Shown: positions 1-7,800 of the stretch, in pieces
Layout: every line of letters begins with the position of its first letter
How positions within the stretch are numbered: the first letter of the stretch is position 1
From: a virus
Strand: one strand, 5' to 3'
DNA length: 37,858 nt
IMG/VR virus record: IMGVR_UViG_3300025520_000136
Coordinates: 1-37,858 of that record
Position numbers and translations under genes: made by a program
Notes under the pieces: generated by a model
The model's input: the letters and a program-made list of their open reading frames with translations, nothing else
Told to the model about the DNA's origin: nothing
Database searches by the model: none

Positions 1-279
1 TCAACTGCCCACCTTCAGCACGGCATTCCTTACTAACTCCTGCCAGGGCGACGGGCGCGGGTGCGCAAGGTTAGGGTCAAGGCGCATCCCGGCCGACGCG
101 ACATAGTCCTCGATGTCATCGGCCAATCGCCGCACCGCCAAATCCCATTCCCGCCCCCGCTCGTCCGGTATCGCGATATTCGCGACCGCCCACTTTACCG
201 CCGCAAACATCTCCGGGTGGTTGCCGCACCGGGTCCTGAGCTCACATGTCAGCCTGACGGCAAAGCGCTCCTTGTCCAA
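1..279 (-). CDS. hypothetical protein, 92 aa, last gene of the right-end cluster
   Basis: I do not recognise this protein. It is a charged, mostly helical-looking chain (many Arg, Asp and Glu, one Trp-rich stretch near residue 45) with a Pro-rich segment around residues 70-79 and no membrane segment. The start is a TTG at 279, chosen because a TAGGAG ribosome-binding sequence lies about 8-9 bases upstream. The stop codon is the first three bases of the window, so the gene is complete. It lies 121 bases downstream of the formyltransferase gene on the same strand and may be the last gene before the phage right end. Its position invites a link with the modification cassette, but no motif supports one. 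Confidence 0.6.
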   Translation of the reverse strand: MDKERFAVRLTCELRTRCGNHPEMFAAVKWAVANIAIPDERGREWDLAVRRLADDIEDYVASAGMRLDPNLAHPRPSPWQELVRNAVLKVGS

Positions 280-348
280 CGACTCGTACTCCTATCCTGA
301 CAGCCGACAATTACCACCCGCCAGCGCGCCGTCACCCCATAGCGCCCA

Positions 349-389
349 GCGGGCGATTTCTATCCCCTGAGAAGGCAGAAACCGCCCGC
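349..389. repeat. inverted repeat in the gap after the formyltransferase gene
   Basis: Two 13-base arms (349-361 and 377-389) are complementary except for one position, with a 15-base loop. A 12-bp perfect palindrome, GAGAGGCCTCTC (391-402), lies beside it and overlaps the stop codon of the upstream gene. There is no U-run after the stem on the minus strand, so it is not a textbook intrinsic terminator. It could still mark the 3' end of the com operon or stabilise its mRNA. Confidence 0.4.
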
Positions 390-400
390 TGAGAGGCCTC

Positions 401-1000
401 TCACGGCCCGGCCAGCCGCCGCCCGTGCCAGGCCGGTTCCCACGTGGCCAGCGCCGCGTCCTGCGGTACGGCTGGAAGCAGCCCGTTGCCCACCAGCTCG
501 ATCGCCCGCCGGAACAGCCGCAGCCCCATCGGCCCCAGCTCGCGCCGCCATAGCGCCGCCGCGTCGTCGTCCGGTCGGATATGGCACCAGTCCTGCAGCG
601 CGATCGCACCGGTATCGGCCCCGTCGTCGATCCAGTAGATCGTCCCGCCTGTCACCCGCTCACCCATGTGCACCGCCCAGCGGATCGCATCGCGCCCCCG
701 GTGCCGGGGCAGCAGTGACGGGTGATAGCCAATCGCCCCCAGCGCTGCGCGGGCACGCGCTTCGGCCGGGACAAAGCAATGGGCATGGGCGCACAGGATC
801 AGGTCCACACCGTCCGGCACCGCGCTGGAATCAAGCCGCCGGGGCGCGATGCTGACCGGCACGTCGTGCCTTGCCGCTACTTGGGCGAGGCTGTCGTCCA
901 GGTCCGGCACCGCCACGCCCAGCACGCGGTGCCCGCCTGCCAGACACTGCTTCAGTAGTTCCCGGCCGAGCCACTTCTGGCCCGCAATGAACAGCCTCAT
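401..1000 (-). CDS. formyltransferase-fold protein (Formyl_trans_N), 199 aa
   Basis: This looks like the N-terminal catalytic half of the formyltransferase family (methionyl-tRNA formyltransferase, GART, ArnA), which moves a formyl group from 10-formyl-tetrahydrofolate to an amine. The diagnostic HPSLLP loop is at residues 93-98, followed by an Arg-Gly pair, a TGGT segment near 117-120 and the DDGADTG loop at 125-131. His93 and Asp129 match two of the three usual catalytic residues. The third, normally an Asn two residues before the His, is Gly91. The C-terminal substrate domain of Fmt is missing. The ATG overlaps the stop of the ATPase-GNAT gene (ATGA), so the two are translationally coupled. 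Placement in a com operon suggests nucleic-acid base modification as the role; that is inference. Confidence 0.8.
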   Translation of the reverse strand: MRLFIAGQKWLGRELLKQCLAGGHRVLGVAVPDLDDSLAQVAARHDVPVSIAPRRLDSSAVPDGVDLILCAHAHCFVPAEARARAALGAIGYHPSLLPRHRGRDAIRWAVHMGERVTGGTIYWIDDGADTGAIALQDWCHIRPDDDAAALWRRELGPMGLRLFRRAIELVGNGLLPAVPQDAALATWEPAWHGRRLAGP

Positions 1001-2127
1001 GGAGCGCCCTCATCCAGCAGATAGCGGAACCCCTGAACCGCCCGAAAGTGCCCACCAAAACCAGTGCCGGGACTATGGCCGGATATCTTCCCGCGCTCGG
1101 CCGAGCGGCGCAGCGTCTCCACGCTGCGCGCCTTCAGCTCGCCGTGCAGCCGCCCGGAAACCTGTGTCCAGCCCCGCGCCCGCCGCAGTGCCGCCGCAAG
1201 GCCGGGGTGGCTGGTATGGAACAGCGTGGGCATGGGCCGGGCATAACGGTTGCGCCCCTGCGCCCAGGCCTCGCACACCGCGTTCAGGAACCGCAGGCCT
1301 ACGCCGATGCCCTGCCACTCCGGCATGATCACCAGGCGGCAAGCGCGCGCCTCGACCAGCCCCGGCCGGGTGGACACCGCCACGTGCGCCACCGGCTGGC
1401 CATCGATCAGCCCGACATAGCAGCGCGCGGCGATCATTCGCGGCAGCTTCAGATAGTGATGCGGCTCAAACAGGGGCCAGTGGCTCCAGTCACTTTCCCG
1501 GATTTCCAGCTCGATTGCGGGGCGACATCGAAGACGCCCCCGTTCCAGCGATCCGGTCGCCGTGTCGTACACCCAGTCGGGTTGCAGCCAGTCGAGAATG
1601 TCATAGTGGCACGACAGCAGCACCGCACGCCCCCGGCCACGCCGCCAGGCCTTGGCAAAGGCCGCCGCGCCAACGCAGGCGATCTGGCGGTCTACCACGG
1701 ACGAGAACTCGTCAACCACCGCCAGCTCCGGCGCTTCGCAGACGAGGCGCGCCAGCATCGCCCGGAACTTCTCGCCATTCGACAGGATCGCGTGCGGCCG
1801 CAGCCAGGTCGGAACGCTGCCAAGGCCCACGGCGGAAAGCGCGCCCGTCACCTGGTCAAACGGCAGGCTGGGGCCGATCGCGTCGATGATCGGCGCGCCG
1901 TCCGGCCATGGCGGGTCATAGATCGGGCCGATTGCCGCCCCCAGGCTCGTCTTGCCAGAGCCTGACGGGCCGACGATCACGCCGATCTGCCAGTCCTCGT
2001 CCACGCCCGGCAGCTCGGCCTCGATGTCGAACCGGGTGGCCTGGTCGGACACGTTGAACAGCGATTTGACCCGCGCCGCACGGTACGTGTCCGCGTCGGC
2101 GCAGCTGTGGTGCACCGCCAGCTTCAT
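997..2127 (-). CDS. ABC-type ATPase fused to a GNAT acyltransferase, 376 aa (Mom-position enzyme)
   Basis: Two domains are visible. Residues about 40-200 form an ABC/SMC-like ATPase: Walker A GPSGSGKT at 53-60, a signature-like LSNGEK at 115-120, Walker B ending in Asp139-Glu140, and a switch His at 174. Residues about 205-340 look like a GNAT acyltransferase, with the acyl-CoA pyrophosphate loop around PEWQGIGVGLRF (269-280). In Mu the corresponding place downstream of com holds mom, itself a GNAT-related enzyme that modifies adenine in DNA. The natural reading is an ATP-dependent DNA-modifying acyltransferase that protects phage DNA from restriction; an analogy is TmcA, a nucleic-acid ATPase-GNAT fusion. 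The ATG overlaps the stop of the 65-residue gene and sits in a potential hairpin. Substrate and acyl donor are unknown. Confidence 0.85.
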   Translation of the reverse strand: MKLAVHHSCADADTYRAARVKSLFNVSDQATRFDIEAELPGVDEDWQIGVIVGPSGSGKTSLGAAIGPIYDPPWPDGAPIIDAIGPSLPFDQVTGALSAVGLGSVPTWLRPHAILSNGEKFRAMLARLVCEAPELAVVDEFSSVVDRQIACVGAAAFAKAWRRGRGRAVLLSCHYDILDWLQPDWVYDTATGSLERGRLRCRPAIELEIRESDWSHWPLFEPHHYLKLPRMIAARCYVGLIDGQPVAHVAVSTRPGLVEARACRLVIMPEWQGIGVGLRFLNAVCEAWAQGRNRYARPMPTLFHTSHPGLAAALRRARGWTQVSGRLHGELKARSVETLRRSAERGKISGHSPGTGFGGHFRAVQGFRYLLDEGAP

Positions 2128-2138
2128 ACGCACACCAC
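2107..2138 (-). promoter_or_regulatory. potential RNA hairpin enclosing the ATPase-GNAT start codon
   Basis: On the minus strand GTGGTGTGC (2138-2130) can pair with GTGCACCAC (2115-2107), giving 9 base pairs of which two are G-U. The 14-base loop contains the ATG at 2127-2125, and the 5' arm covers the AAGGTGG stretch that would serve as ribosome-binding site. Mu mom has an inhibitory stem-loop over its start, opened by Com binding. The same arrangement next to a Com homolog suggests the same control. The function is inference; the complementarity is seen directly. Confidence 0.45.
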
Positions 2139-2321
2139 CTTCAGCTTGAAGCCAAGCCGGTGCAGCCGCGCATAGGTCCGGCTCTGGTCCGCCTCGTCGC
2201 GGCACTGGATGATCAGCCCGTATTGCGGGCGGTACTGGAAGCCGTTCCGGCCGGGTACTTTCCGGCCGGAAGGCTTGCTGTTTAGGCGCCGCGCACCTTG
2301 CGCGGAGGCACTGTTGGACAT
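2124..2321 (-). CDS. small protein between com and the ATPase-GNAT, 65 aa
   Basis: I do not recognise a named family. The N-terminal 25 residues are basic and Ser-rich. The C-terminal 40 residues (QYGLIIQC near 32-39, then a helix and a final KVVCV strand) look like a compact alpha/beta fold. The ATG at 2321 follows a CGGAG ribosome-binding sequence. The gene overlaps the last 40 bases of com in another frame, and its stop overlaps the start of the ATPase-GNAT gene (ATGA). This chaining implies translation from com through to the enzyme. It could be an accessory subunit, or mainly a translational relay. Confidence 0.7.
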   Translation of the reverse strand: MSNSASAQGARRLNSKPSGRKVPGRNGFQYRPQYGLIIQCRDEADQSRTYARLHRLGFKLKVVCV

Positions 2322-2506
2322 GACGATCTCCGGTGGCTGCTCTGCTGGCGCTCCGGGAATTGGCTCGGCGTGCCCGTGGGCACTGGCCTGAACAGGTTGA
2401 TCTGGCGGCAGCGTCGGCACTTGATCTCGATCGTGCCAGCCAGTGCGCCAGTCTCTGCTCGGAACAGCAGGGCATTACAAGCCCCGCAACGAATCGACTC
2501 CTTCAT
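2282..2506 (-). CDS. com: Com-like zinc-ribbon translational regulator, 74 aa
   Basis: The N-terminal 40 residues match Mu Com closely: MKESIRCGACNALLF at the start, then IEIKC and RRC. The two CxxC pairs (Cys7/Cys10 and Cys30/Cys33) form the zinc-binding knuckle. Mu Com binds com-mom mRNA and exposes the mom start codon, so this protein probably controls translation of the downstream modification genes. The ATG at 2506 is preferred because it gives the Com-like N-terminus; a GTG at 2515 would add three residues. The C-terminal 35 residues are basic, Ser/Pro-rich and unlike Mu. The gene heads the operon and follows a 167-base region with a strong palindrome. A small hairpin (2289-2305) lies just before its stop codon. 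Confidence 0.88.
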   Translation of the reverse strand: MKESIRCGACNALLFRAETGALAGTIEIKCRRCRQINLFRPVPTGTPSQFPERQQSSHRRSSCPTVPPRKVRGA

Positions 2507-2521
2507 ATTTGGCACCTATAG

Positions 2522-2673
2522 GCGCTCCCGCCTGACAGGCCGGGGGAGCTGATGGGCTGGCGCGCCAGCCCTAGGTGCGAGTTGCTGCTCGCGGTTAGGG
2601 GCGCTGCAATCGCCCCGGCCGCCCCCGTTACAGGCGCGGCGCATTCGTCCCGATGATCAGCTTCTGCTGGCCA
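2522..2673 (-). promoter_or_regulatory. intergenic control region upstream of com, with an 18-bp palindrome
   Basis: This gap separates the last tail gene from com. It holds the perfect 18-bp palindrome GGGCTGGCGCGCCAGCCC at 2554-2571 and a shorter one around GCCTGACAGGC (2530-2540). In Mu the matching region carries Pmom, controlled by C activator, Dam methylation and OxyR. I see no GATC cluster in the promoter position and no convincing -10/-35 pair, so the promoter cannot be placed. The palindrome could be an operator or, as RNA, a terminator for the tail operon. Confidence 0.4.
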
Positions 2674-3456
2674 TCAAATCCATTCTTCCATTGTCAGCTC
2701 CCAGCGCGTGCGGCCGGGGCTGCGCCGCTCGAATTTGCGCAGCGATACGAGGCGGCCATAGTGGATGCGGTTGCGCTGCCCCGTGGTGGCGTCAGGGTCT
2801 TCTACGACCAGCACCGGCAGGGTTTCCCCGACCTCCAGCTGCAGGGCGTAGAGCGTCTCGACTTCGGCGTCCGTCAGGTCACCCAGCGTCCAGGCATAAG
2901 TGCCCAGGCGTGCCCCTTCGACAATCGCCATCCCGCCCGACAGCAGGCGCGTAGAGGCCCCGGTATCGATAACGCCCCGGCCGCCGCCCCATTCCTTGTT
3001 CCAGGTCGGCTGGAATGCGTCGCCGACCAGTATCCGGCCGATCTTCAGCGCAGGGTTGCCGCCGGGCTGCCAGACGTTGACAGACACATAGCGCACGGTC
3101 ACCGCCGCGCCGGTCCACAGCGCGTGGCTGACGTTCGGGTTCTGCCCGGCCGCGTCAACTGCCGGCAGATAGCCATCGGCCTTGATCACGATGCTCGCGC
3201 TGTCCGCGATACCGCCCGTGATGCTCCAGGAGCTCGAATTAGCGATCGCACCATAGATGGCGGCCAGCGCGATCGTGTTGATCGCCTTGGGCGCCCCCAG
3301 ATCGATGGTGATGGTCGCGATCGAGCCCACGGCGCTATCTTGCCAGACCTCCTTCGGGTCATGGGTCAGCAGGTTGGCGGCGCCCATCCCGCGCGACGCA
3401 TAGATGGCAACTGCCGCGTTGGTCACCGCCGATGAAAGCATCAGGATATTCGCCAT
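2674..3456 (-). CDS. tail protein with a discoidin-like N-terminal region, 260 aa
   Basis: Probably a distal tail protein. Residues about 25-150 have the alternating-strand pattern of an F5/8 type C (discoidin, galactose-binding) domain: a VWQ turn near 37-39, an ITIDLG strand around 50-55, then IALAAIYGA and a ring of short strands. Such domains bind sugars, so adsorption to the host surface is possible. The C-terminal third (TLPVLVVEDPD then SLRKFERRSPG) looks like a second beta domain. The ATG at 3456 overlaps the stop of the upstream gene. The domain assignment rests on pattern only. Confidence 0.65.
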   Translation of the reverse strand: MANILMLSSAVTNAAVAIYASRGMGAANLLTHDPKEVWQDSAVGSIATITIDLGAPKAINTIALAAIYGAIANSSSWSITGGIADSASIVIKADGYLPAVDAAGQNPNVSHALWTGAAVTVRYVSVNVWQPGGNPALKIGRILVGDAFQPTWNKEWGGGRGVIDTGASTRLLSGGMAIVEGARLGTYAWTLGDLTDAEVETLYALQLEVGETLPVLVVEDPDATTGQRNRIHYGRLVSLRKFERRSPGRTRWELTMEEWI

Positions 3457-3818
3457 CAGAGCCTCTTCAGCACGGTTACGCGCGACAGCCCGGTCGCCTC
3501 GTCGTCTTCAGCGCCCAGCAGGAACACCTGCGCGCCGGTTTCATAGCCCAAGCGGTCGATCGTCAGGGTGATTACCTGACCGCGCAGGTGCTTCCACCGG
3601 CCAACCAGCAGATGCTCGTCAATCGCCGCCACCGGGCCGAGGAATGCCAACTGACGGGCGCCCTCGGCCTCGGCGTCGGCCTTGGCGGCGATCGTCGTCA
3701 TCCGGCTGGTGGTCAGGGCCTTGTCGCCCCACCGCGCGCGCAACGTGGCGTCTTCCGAAACGAGCCAGCGCCCGTCGGCCATCAGCCACTGTGCAAAGAC
3801 CGGATCGACCGCCGCCAT
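3456..3818 (-). CDS. tail-region protein of unknown function, 120 aa
   Basis: I do not recognise a family. The chain starts with a Trp-containing helix (DPVFAQWLMADGRW), has an Ala/Glu-rich helix around residues 43-55 and ends in beta strands (VITLTIDRLGYETGAQVFLLG). It has no signal peptide or membrane segment. It lies in the distal tail block, coupled at its stop to the next gene and six bases from the upstream one, so a structural or assembly role in the tail tip is likely. Confidence 0.65.
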   Translation of the reverse strand: MAAVDPVFAQWLMADGRWLVSEDATLRARWGDKALTTSRMTTIAAKADAEAEGARQLAFLGPVAAIDEHLLVGRWKHLRGQVITLTIDRLGYETGAQVFLLGAEDDEATGLSRVTVLKRL

Positions 3819-3824
3819 GACCGC

Positions 3825-4211
3825 TTACTCGGCGCCGCTGGTCGCCACCTGCGGCGGCGTGACGTACTTGCCGCTGGGCTCGGGCGCTTCTTCGCTCTTG
3901 GTCAGCGTCTGCCCGCGCAGCAACCGCTCCATACGCGAGCCGCGGCCGCCTTCGCCCAGACCCCAGAAGCCGTTGACCCAGGCGAAGTTGCCCACGTCAG
4001 CGGCGGCCGTCTTGATTTCCTGCGGCAGGGTTTCCCGGTTGGCGTAGGCGAACTCGAAGAACTCGCTCACCTTCTCGGGCAGGATTACCGTCCCGTAGAT
4101 CGCGTTGACCTGGGCAACCTTCGTTTCGTCATCAGGAAATGACGTGATCAGCGTCGGGAAAGCCTGCGCCATGATGAGGTTCGCCTGCGCGAAATCGGTC
4201 ACTTGAGGCAT
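3825..4211 (-). CDS. tail-region protein of unknown function, 128 aa
   Basis: The protein is mildly acidic and mostly helical, with a Glu/Pro/Ser-rich C-terminal tail from about residue 108. A Gly/Trp-rich turn (FAWVNGFWGLGEGG) lies near residues 76-89. No family was recognised. The ATG at 4211 has a strong AAGGAG ribosome-binding sequence and is preceded by an AT-rich stretch that may be a promoter, unlike most genes here, which overlap their neighbours. It begins a set of three genes that ends before com. Confidence 0.65.
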   Translation of the reverse strand: MPQVTDFAQANLIMAQAFPTLITSFPDDETKVAQVNAIYGTVILPEKVSEFFEFAYANRETLPQEIKTAAADVGNFAWVNGFWGLGEGGRGSRMERLLRGQTLTKSEEAPEPSGKYVTPPQVATSGAE

Positions 4212-4213
4212 AA

Positions 4214-4256
4214 TTCTACTCCTTTATAAAACTGCAAAGGGTGGAGTCAGAACTCA
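4214..4256 (-). promoter_or_regulatory. possible promoter after the protease gene
   Basis: On the minus strand an AT-rich TTTTATAAA (about 4222-4231) precedes the AAGGAG site of the next gene, with a weak TTCTGA about 18 bases further upstream. AT-rich stretches are rare in this window. The -35 match is poor, so this is tentative. Confidence 0.25.
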
Positions 4257-4669
4257 AGGGTCCAAACCCCGTCCCGCACTCCGAAAAAATGTGCGCATCC
4301 AATGATGTCCATGCCGATCAGCATGTGCATCGGCGGAACAGGCGAAAGCATCTGCTGGATGACCGCTCCACGCCTGGGCCAACAATCTCCTGGCAAGCCA
4401 GGCTTCAGGAATTCTAGATCGGCAAAATAGTAGGGGACGATCGCAGGAGACCCGCCTACACCGGCTGCGAAATCGGTCTTCCCCTGTACAACAGGCAACC
4501 GAAGAAATGCAGCCATTGGGGCGCTGATGGCCGTGTGCATTGCGCCGGTATCAACCAGCGCGCTGATCGCCACACTGCTATGAATCTGGCCCGGCGCATA
4601 GACAACCACTGGTGCGATGCACCGTCCGGCCATGATGCGATCCTCAATCATCCAGTTTGCTTGCGCCAT
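4247..4669 (-). CDS. retropepsin-like aspartyl protease, 140 aa
   Basis: Residues 37-43 read SALVDTGA, the active-site motif of retropepsin-type aspartyl proteases (catalytic Asp40-Thr41-Gly42), followed by Thr46. Near the C-terminus HMLIGMDIIG (115-124) matches the second conserved hydrophobic-Gly segment. One such motif per chain means it would act as a dimer. The ATG at 4669 is preferred because GGAGG lies five bases upstream; the frame stays open to an ATG at 4885, which would add 72 residues of odd composition. The gene sits between the large tail protein and the last tail genes and is lower in GC than its neighbours, as expected for a late-acquired moron. It might trim a tail protein or act on host envelope proteins. 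Confidence 0.75.
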   Translation of the reverse strand: MAQANWMIEDRIMAGRCIAPVVVYAPGQIHSSVAISALVDTGAMHTAISAPMAAFLRLPVVQGKTDFAAGVGGSPAIVPYYFADLEFLKPGLPGDCWPRRGAVIQQMLSPVPPMHMLIGMDIIGCAHFFGVRDGVWTLEF

Positions 4670-4898
4670 TTGATCCTCCACTTCTGGTTGAAGGGCGGGC
4701 ATACCCTGCGGTGGAGCCGGGTAATAGGCGGCCCCTGCAACCCGGTGGATCGAGGCAGCGCTGGGGACCCACGCGATGCGTGGCCTGCCGGACGATTTGT
4801 AACCGACCACACCGCGAAGCGCGCACGGCCCGAGAGATTTCTCTTGGCCCGTCGCAACAAATGGGGAGGTTGAGATGTCATGCACTTTGCAACCTCCA
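4670..4898 (-). other. 229-base region between the large tail gene and the protease start
   Basis: The protease frame stays open here to an ATG at 4885, and another frame begins at an ATG overlapping the large tail gene's stop (4899). Neither translation looks protein-like, and GC is lower than the surroundings. I see no clear promoter. It may be leader sequence of an inserted moron, or an N-terminal extension of the protease. Confidence 0.35.
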
Positions 4899-7800
4899 TC
4901 AGCCCGTGACGTAGGATTGTGATGCGAGGATCGCCCCGCCAGCGCCGGACGGCGTGCGGACTTCGATCACTCGGAATTCGAAGACCTGCTCAATGCCGGT
5001 GGAATTGGTGAAAGTTCCAGAGGTGCTATCGCCGCCTGGTTCGCTCGGTCCCGTCGCCGATCCAGCGCCTGTTGCGACGGTGCTCCATGAGCCCCCATAC
5101 GGCCGCGACTCAATGCGGGCGCGGATGGAACCCGAAACGCCGCCAGCATCGCAGTTCACCAGCGCGGACAGAGCCAGCGTTCCACCGGACCCGATCTTGC
5201 GCTTGATCGTCTCGCCATAGGCCGCCGACTGCACGCCGCCATTGTATGCCGTGGTGAGCTGGGCGGCGGCAGTTGCGTCCAACTGCGCCAGGTTGTTGGC
5301 GGTCGCGCCAGCCCCTTGCCCAGCAATCGCGGCAGCGGTCCCGAGGCCTGTCTCGATCTCAGAAACCAGGTACTTGGTCGCTGTGCCGGACTTGATCAGA
5401 TCCTTCCCAAGCTGGGGAACCTTGGAGATCATGACCTGCAAGTCAACCCGGCTGCCCCGCGCGGTCGATTTGAAGCGGAACTGGATGTTCCGCATCGTGT
5501 TGCTCGTTGCGCGGAAATAGAACTCCTGAACCCCGGTGTCGCCAATGGCCGCGATGGCGTTGGCCGAGCCGCCGACATCAGAGTTCACTGCTGCGCCGTG
5601 TTTCAGGCTCCACCATGCCACGTTCGGCATATGAATCAGTGCCCAGAAGTTCCCGGTCCAGCCGGCCCCCGCGTCATTATTCCAGATTCTCGTGCGGACC
5701 CGGTAAACGGACCCAGGCTCGATATTGAAATAGGCGGACGAAAAGTCGAAGTCGCGATCGCAGGTGAAGGAAATTGAGCGGTTCTGCTCCCAATACGAAT
5801 CCATCGCCAGGAACCCGACATTGGGAAGGCCGGAAAAGCCCCACCAGCTCGGATCGCGATAGTCACCGTCAGGGATGATGTTGTCGTAACCCGAGACCAG
5901 CAACCGGCTCGCGCCGGCATAGTTCTGGGTGGCAAAATAGCCTTGCCCTGCGATGGCAGCGGCAGCGCGGCTCTCGGTGACGTTGGCGCCAGCTTCAGCA
6001 GGCCATACATCGTTCAGGAATGCGACCCCTGGCTTATAAACGTGCAGGGACTGGATGTTCCCATCATTCTGCAAATGCTGAACCTGACCCGCCACGTTGG
6101 ACGGCACCAGCCCGCTATAGGTCGCCCACGCGGACTGCCCGTTGATCGCCGCAGCGGTGCGGATCTCGGTGACGTTGGCGCCAGCTTCAGCAGGCCAGAC
6201 ATCGTTAAGATAGGCCACGTTCGGCTTGTACACGCGCAGCGCCTGAAGGTAGCCGGTGGGTTCAAGATGCTGGATTTGCCCGGCCACATTGGAGGGGGCA
6301 AGGCCGTTATACGTCGCCCATGCAGACTGGCCAGTGAACGCAGCCGCGGTGCCCAAGGCAGTCTTGAAGTTCCCCAGCGTGGCCTGCGCCCCGCCACTGG
6401 TTTCAAGCAGTGTGCTTGATCCAAAATTCACGCTGGCCAAACCGGCCAGCCCGCCGAAGCCCGTCAGGTAGGCGCCTCCATATGCAAGGCTGCTCTGGGT
6501 GGCGAGCGCCCCTTGGCCAGCGATGGCAGCAGCCGTGCCCGCTGCCGTCACAACGTCAGCATCACCCAGATAGGCCGTGTCGGCGCTGTTGCGCAGGTTC
6601 AACCCGACGCGCGCCCCGCGCGTGGCGTCGAGGTCGCCAAGATAGCCAAGCCCCCCAATCGTCACCGATCCGCCGCCAGCGCCGCTCAGCGCGCCATTCG
6701 CGCCGATCGTGATGTTCGCGTTCACATATGGGCTGGCGCTGGGGGCCGTGGCCAGCGGCCCTTGGCCAGCGATCGCCGCAGCCGTGTTCTCGCCGGTCAC
6801 GTTGGCGAATAAATCGGCCCCGCCGTCATGGTAAACCGGCCACGCGGTCTGATCTGCCGGCACACGGCACAGCATCATCTGCGTGTAGAACAGATACGGG
6901 TCGGTCTGCCCGCCGTCAGTCGCCCCGCGGATCCAGATACGCGCGTACCGGGCATTGGCCGGGGCGAGCAAGAAGCCGCCGACACGATCGAAACTACCCG
7001 GCTCGCCACCGTTCGCGCCGTTGTTCCGCCCGCCCGAAGCAGCCACGGATTCGGTCAGATATGCCCCGCTCGCGTCGTACCAACCGACCTTCAGGTCAGG
7101 GGCATAGGCAAGCCGATGATAGGCCACCAGCGCAGAGGCAAACACCCGATCGCCGCCGGATACTGGAAGCCACCAGCGCTTCGGGTTTCCGCCAGACGGG
7201 TTGTAGCTATCGAACACCCCCGCCGGCGGCGTTCCGAGAACTCTGGTGTAGGCGGTCGAAAGCGCCCCGGAATATCCCGGCAATCCGACCCCGTGCTCGG
7301 ACGTGAACGAAGCATAGTTGTACCAGCCCGGTTCCCACCCGTAGCTCCCGTTCTCGAATGCAGAGTTCGTGAGCACGTTCTGGCCCAGACCGACCGCGTA
7401 ATTCATCACCGCGCCAGCAACTGCCGTGGCCCCAGGCCCTTGCCCGGCGATGGCGGCGGCGGTGCCCGCTGCGGTTACGATGTCCAGGTCGCCGAGGTAG
7501 GCCGTATCCGCATTGTTGCGCAGGTTGACGCCAGAAATCGCGCCCCAAGTTGCATTATCCTGCGGCTTGCCCGCCCCGCTGATCCGCGTGGCCCAGTCGG
7601 CGAAATTCTGTGTGGCGAAATAGCCCTGCCCGGCGATGGCAGCGGCGGTGCCCTCAGCCGTGATGACCTGCGCCTGATTCGGGATATTGCCATCAGTAAG
7701 TCGCAGATCGCCTCCCACCGTCGCGCCGGCGGTGGCACCGGGCTGGGCAGGCTTCAGCGCCTCGATCGAAGTTCCATCGAGGTACGCCACTTCGCTCGAC

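Noticed and set aside
1048-1965. 305-codon plus-strand frame
   Set aside because: Lies over the ATPase-GNAT gene, whose Walker and GNAT motifs are clear; the plus translation has no domain.
997-2127. Canonical mom gene
   Set aside because: Mom itself is a single-domain protein. This one has an N-terminal ATPase and only the GNAT relation and gene position in common, so the symbol mom is not assigned.
4657-4914. Small plus-strand gene in the gap beside the protease
   Set aside because: No ribosome-binding sequence, no recognisable protein pattern, and it opposes the tail operon.
5315-7655. CRISPR-like or intergenic repeat array
   Set aside because: The repeats are in frame in the tail gene, imperfect and irregularly spaced; there is no palindromic direct repeat and no cas gene.
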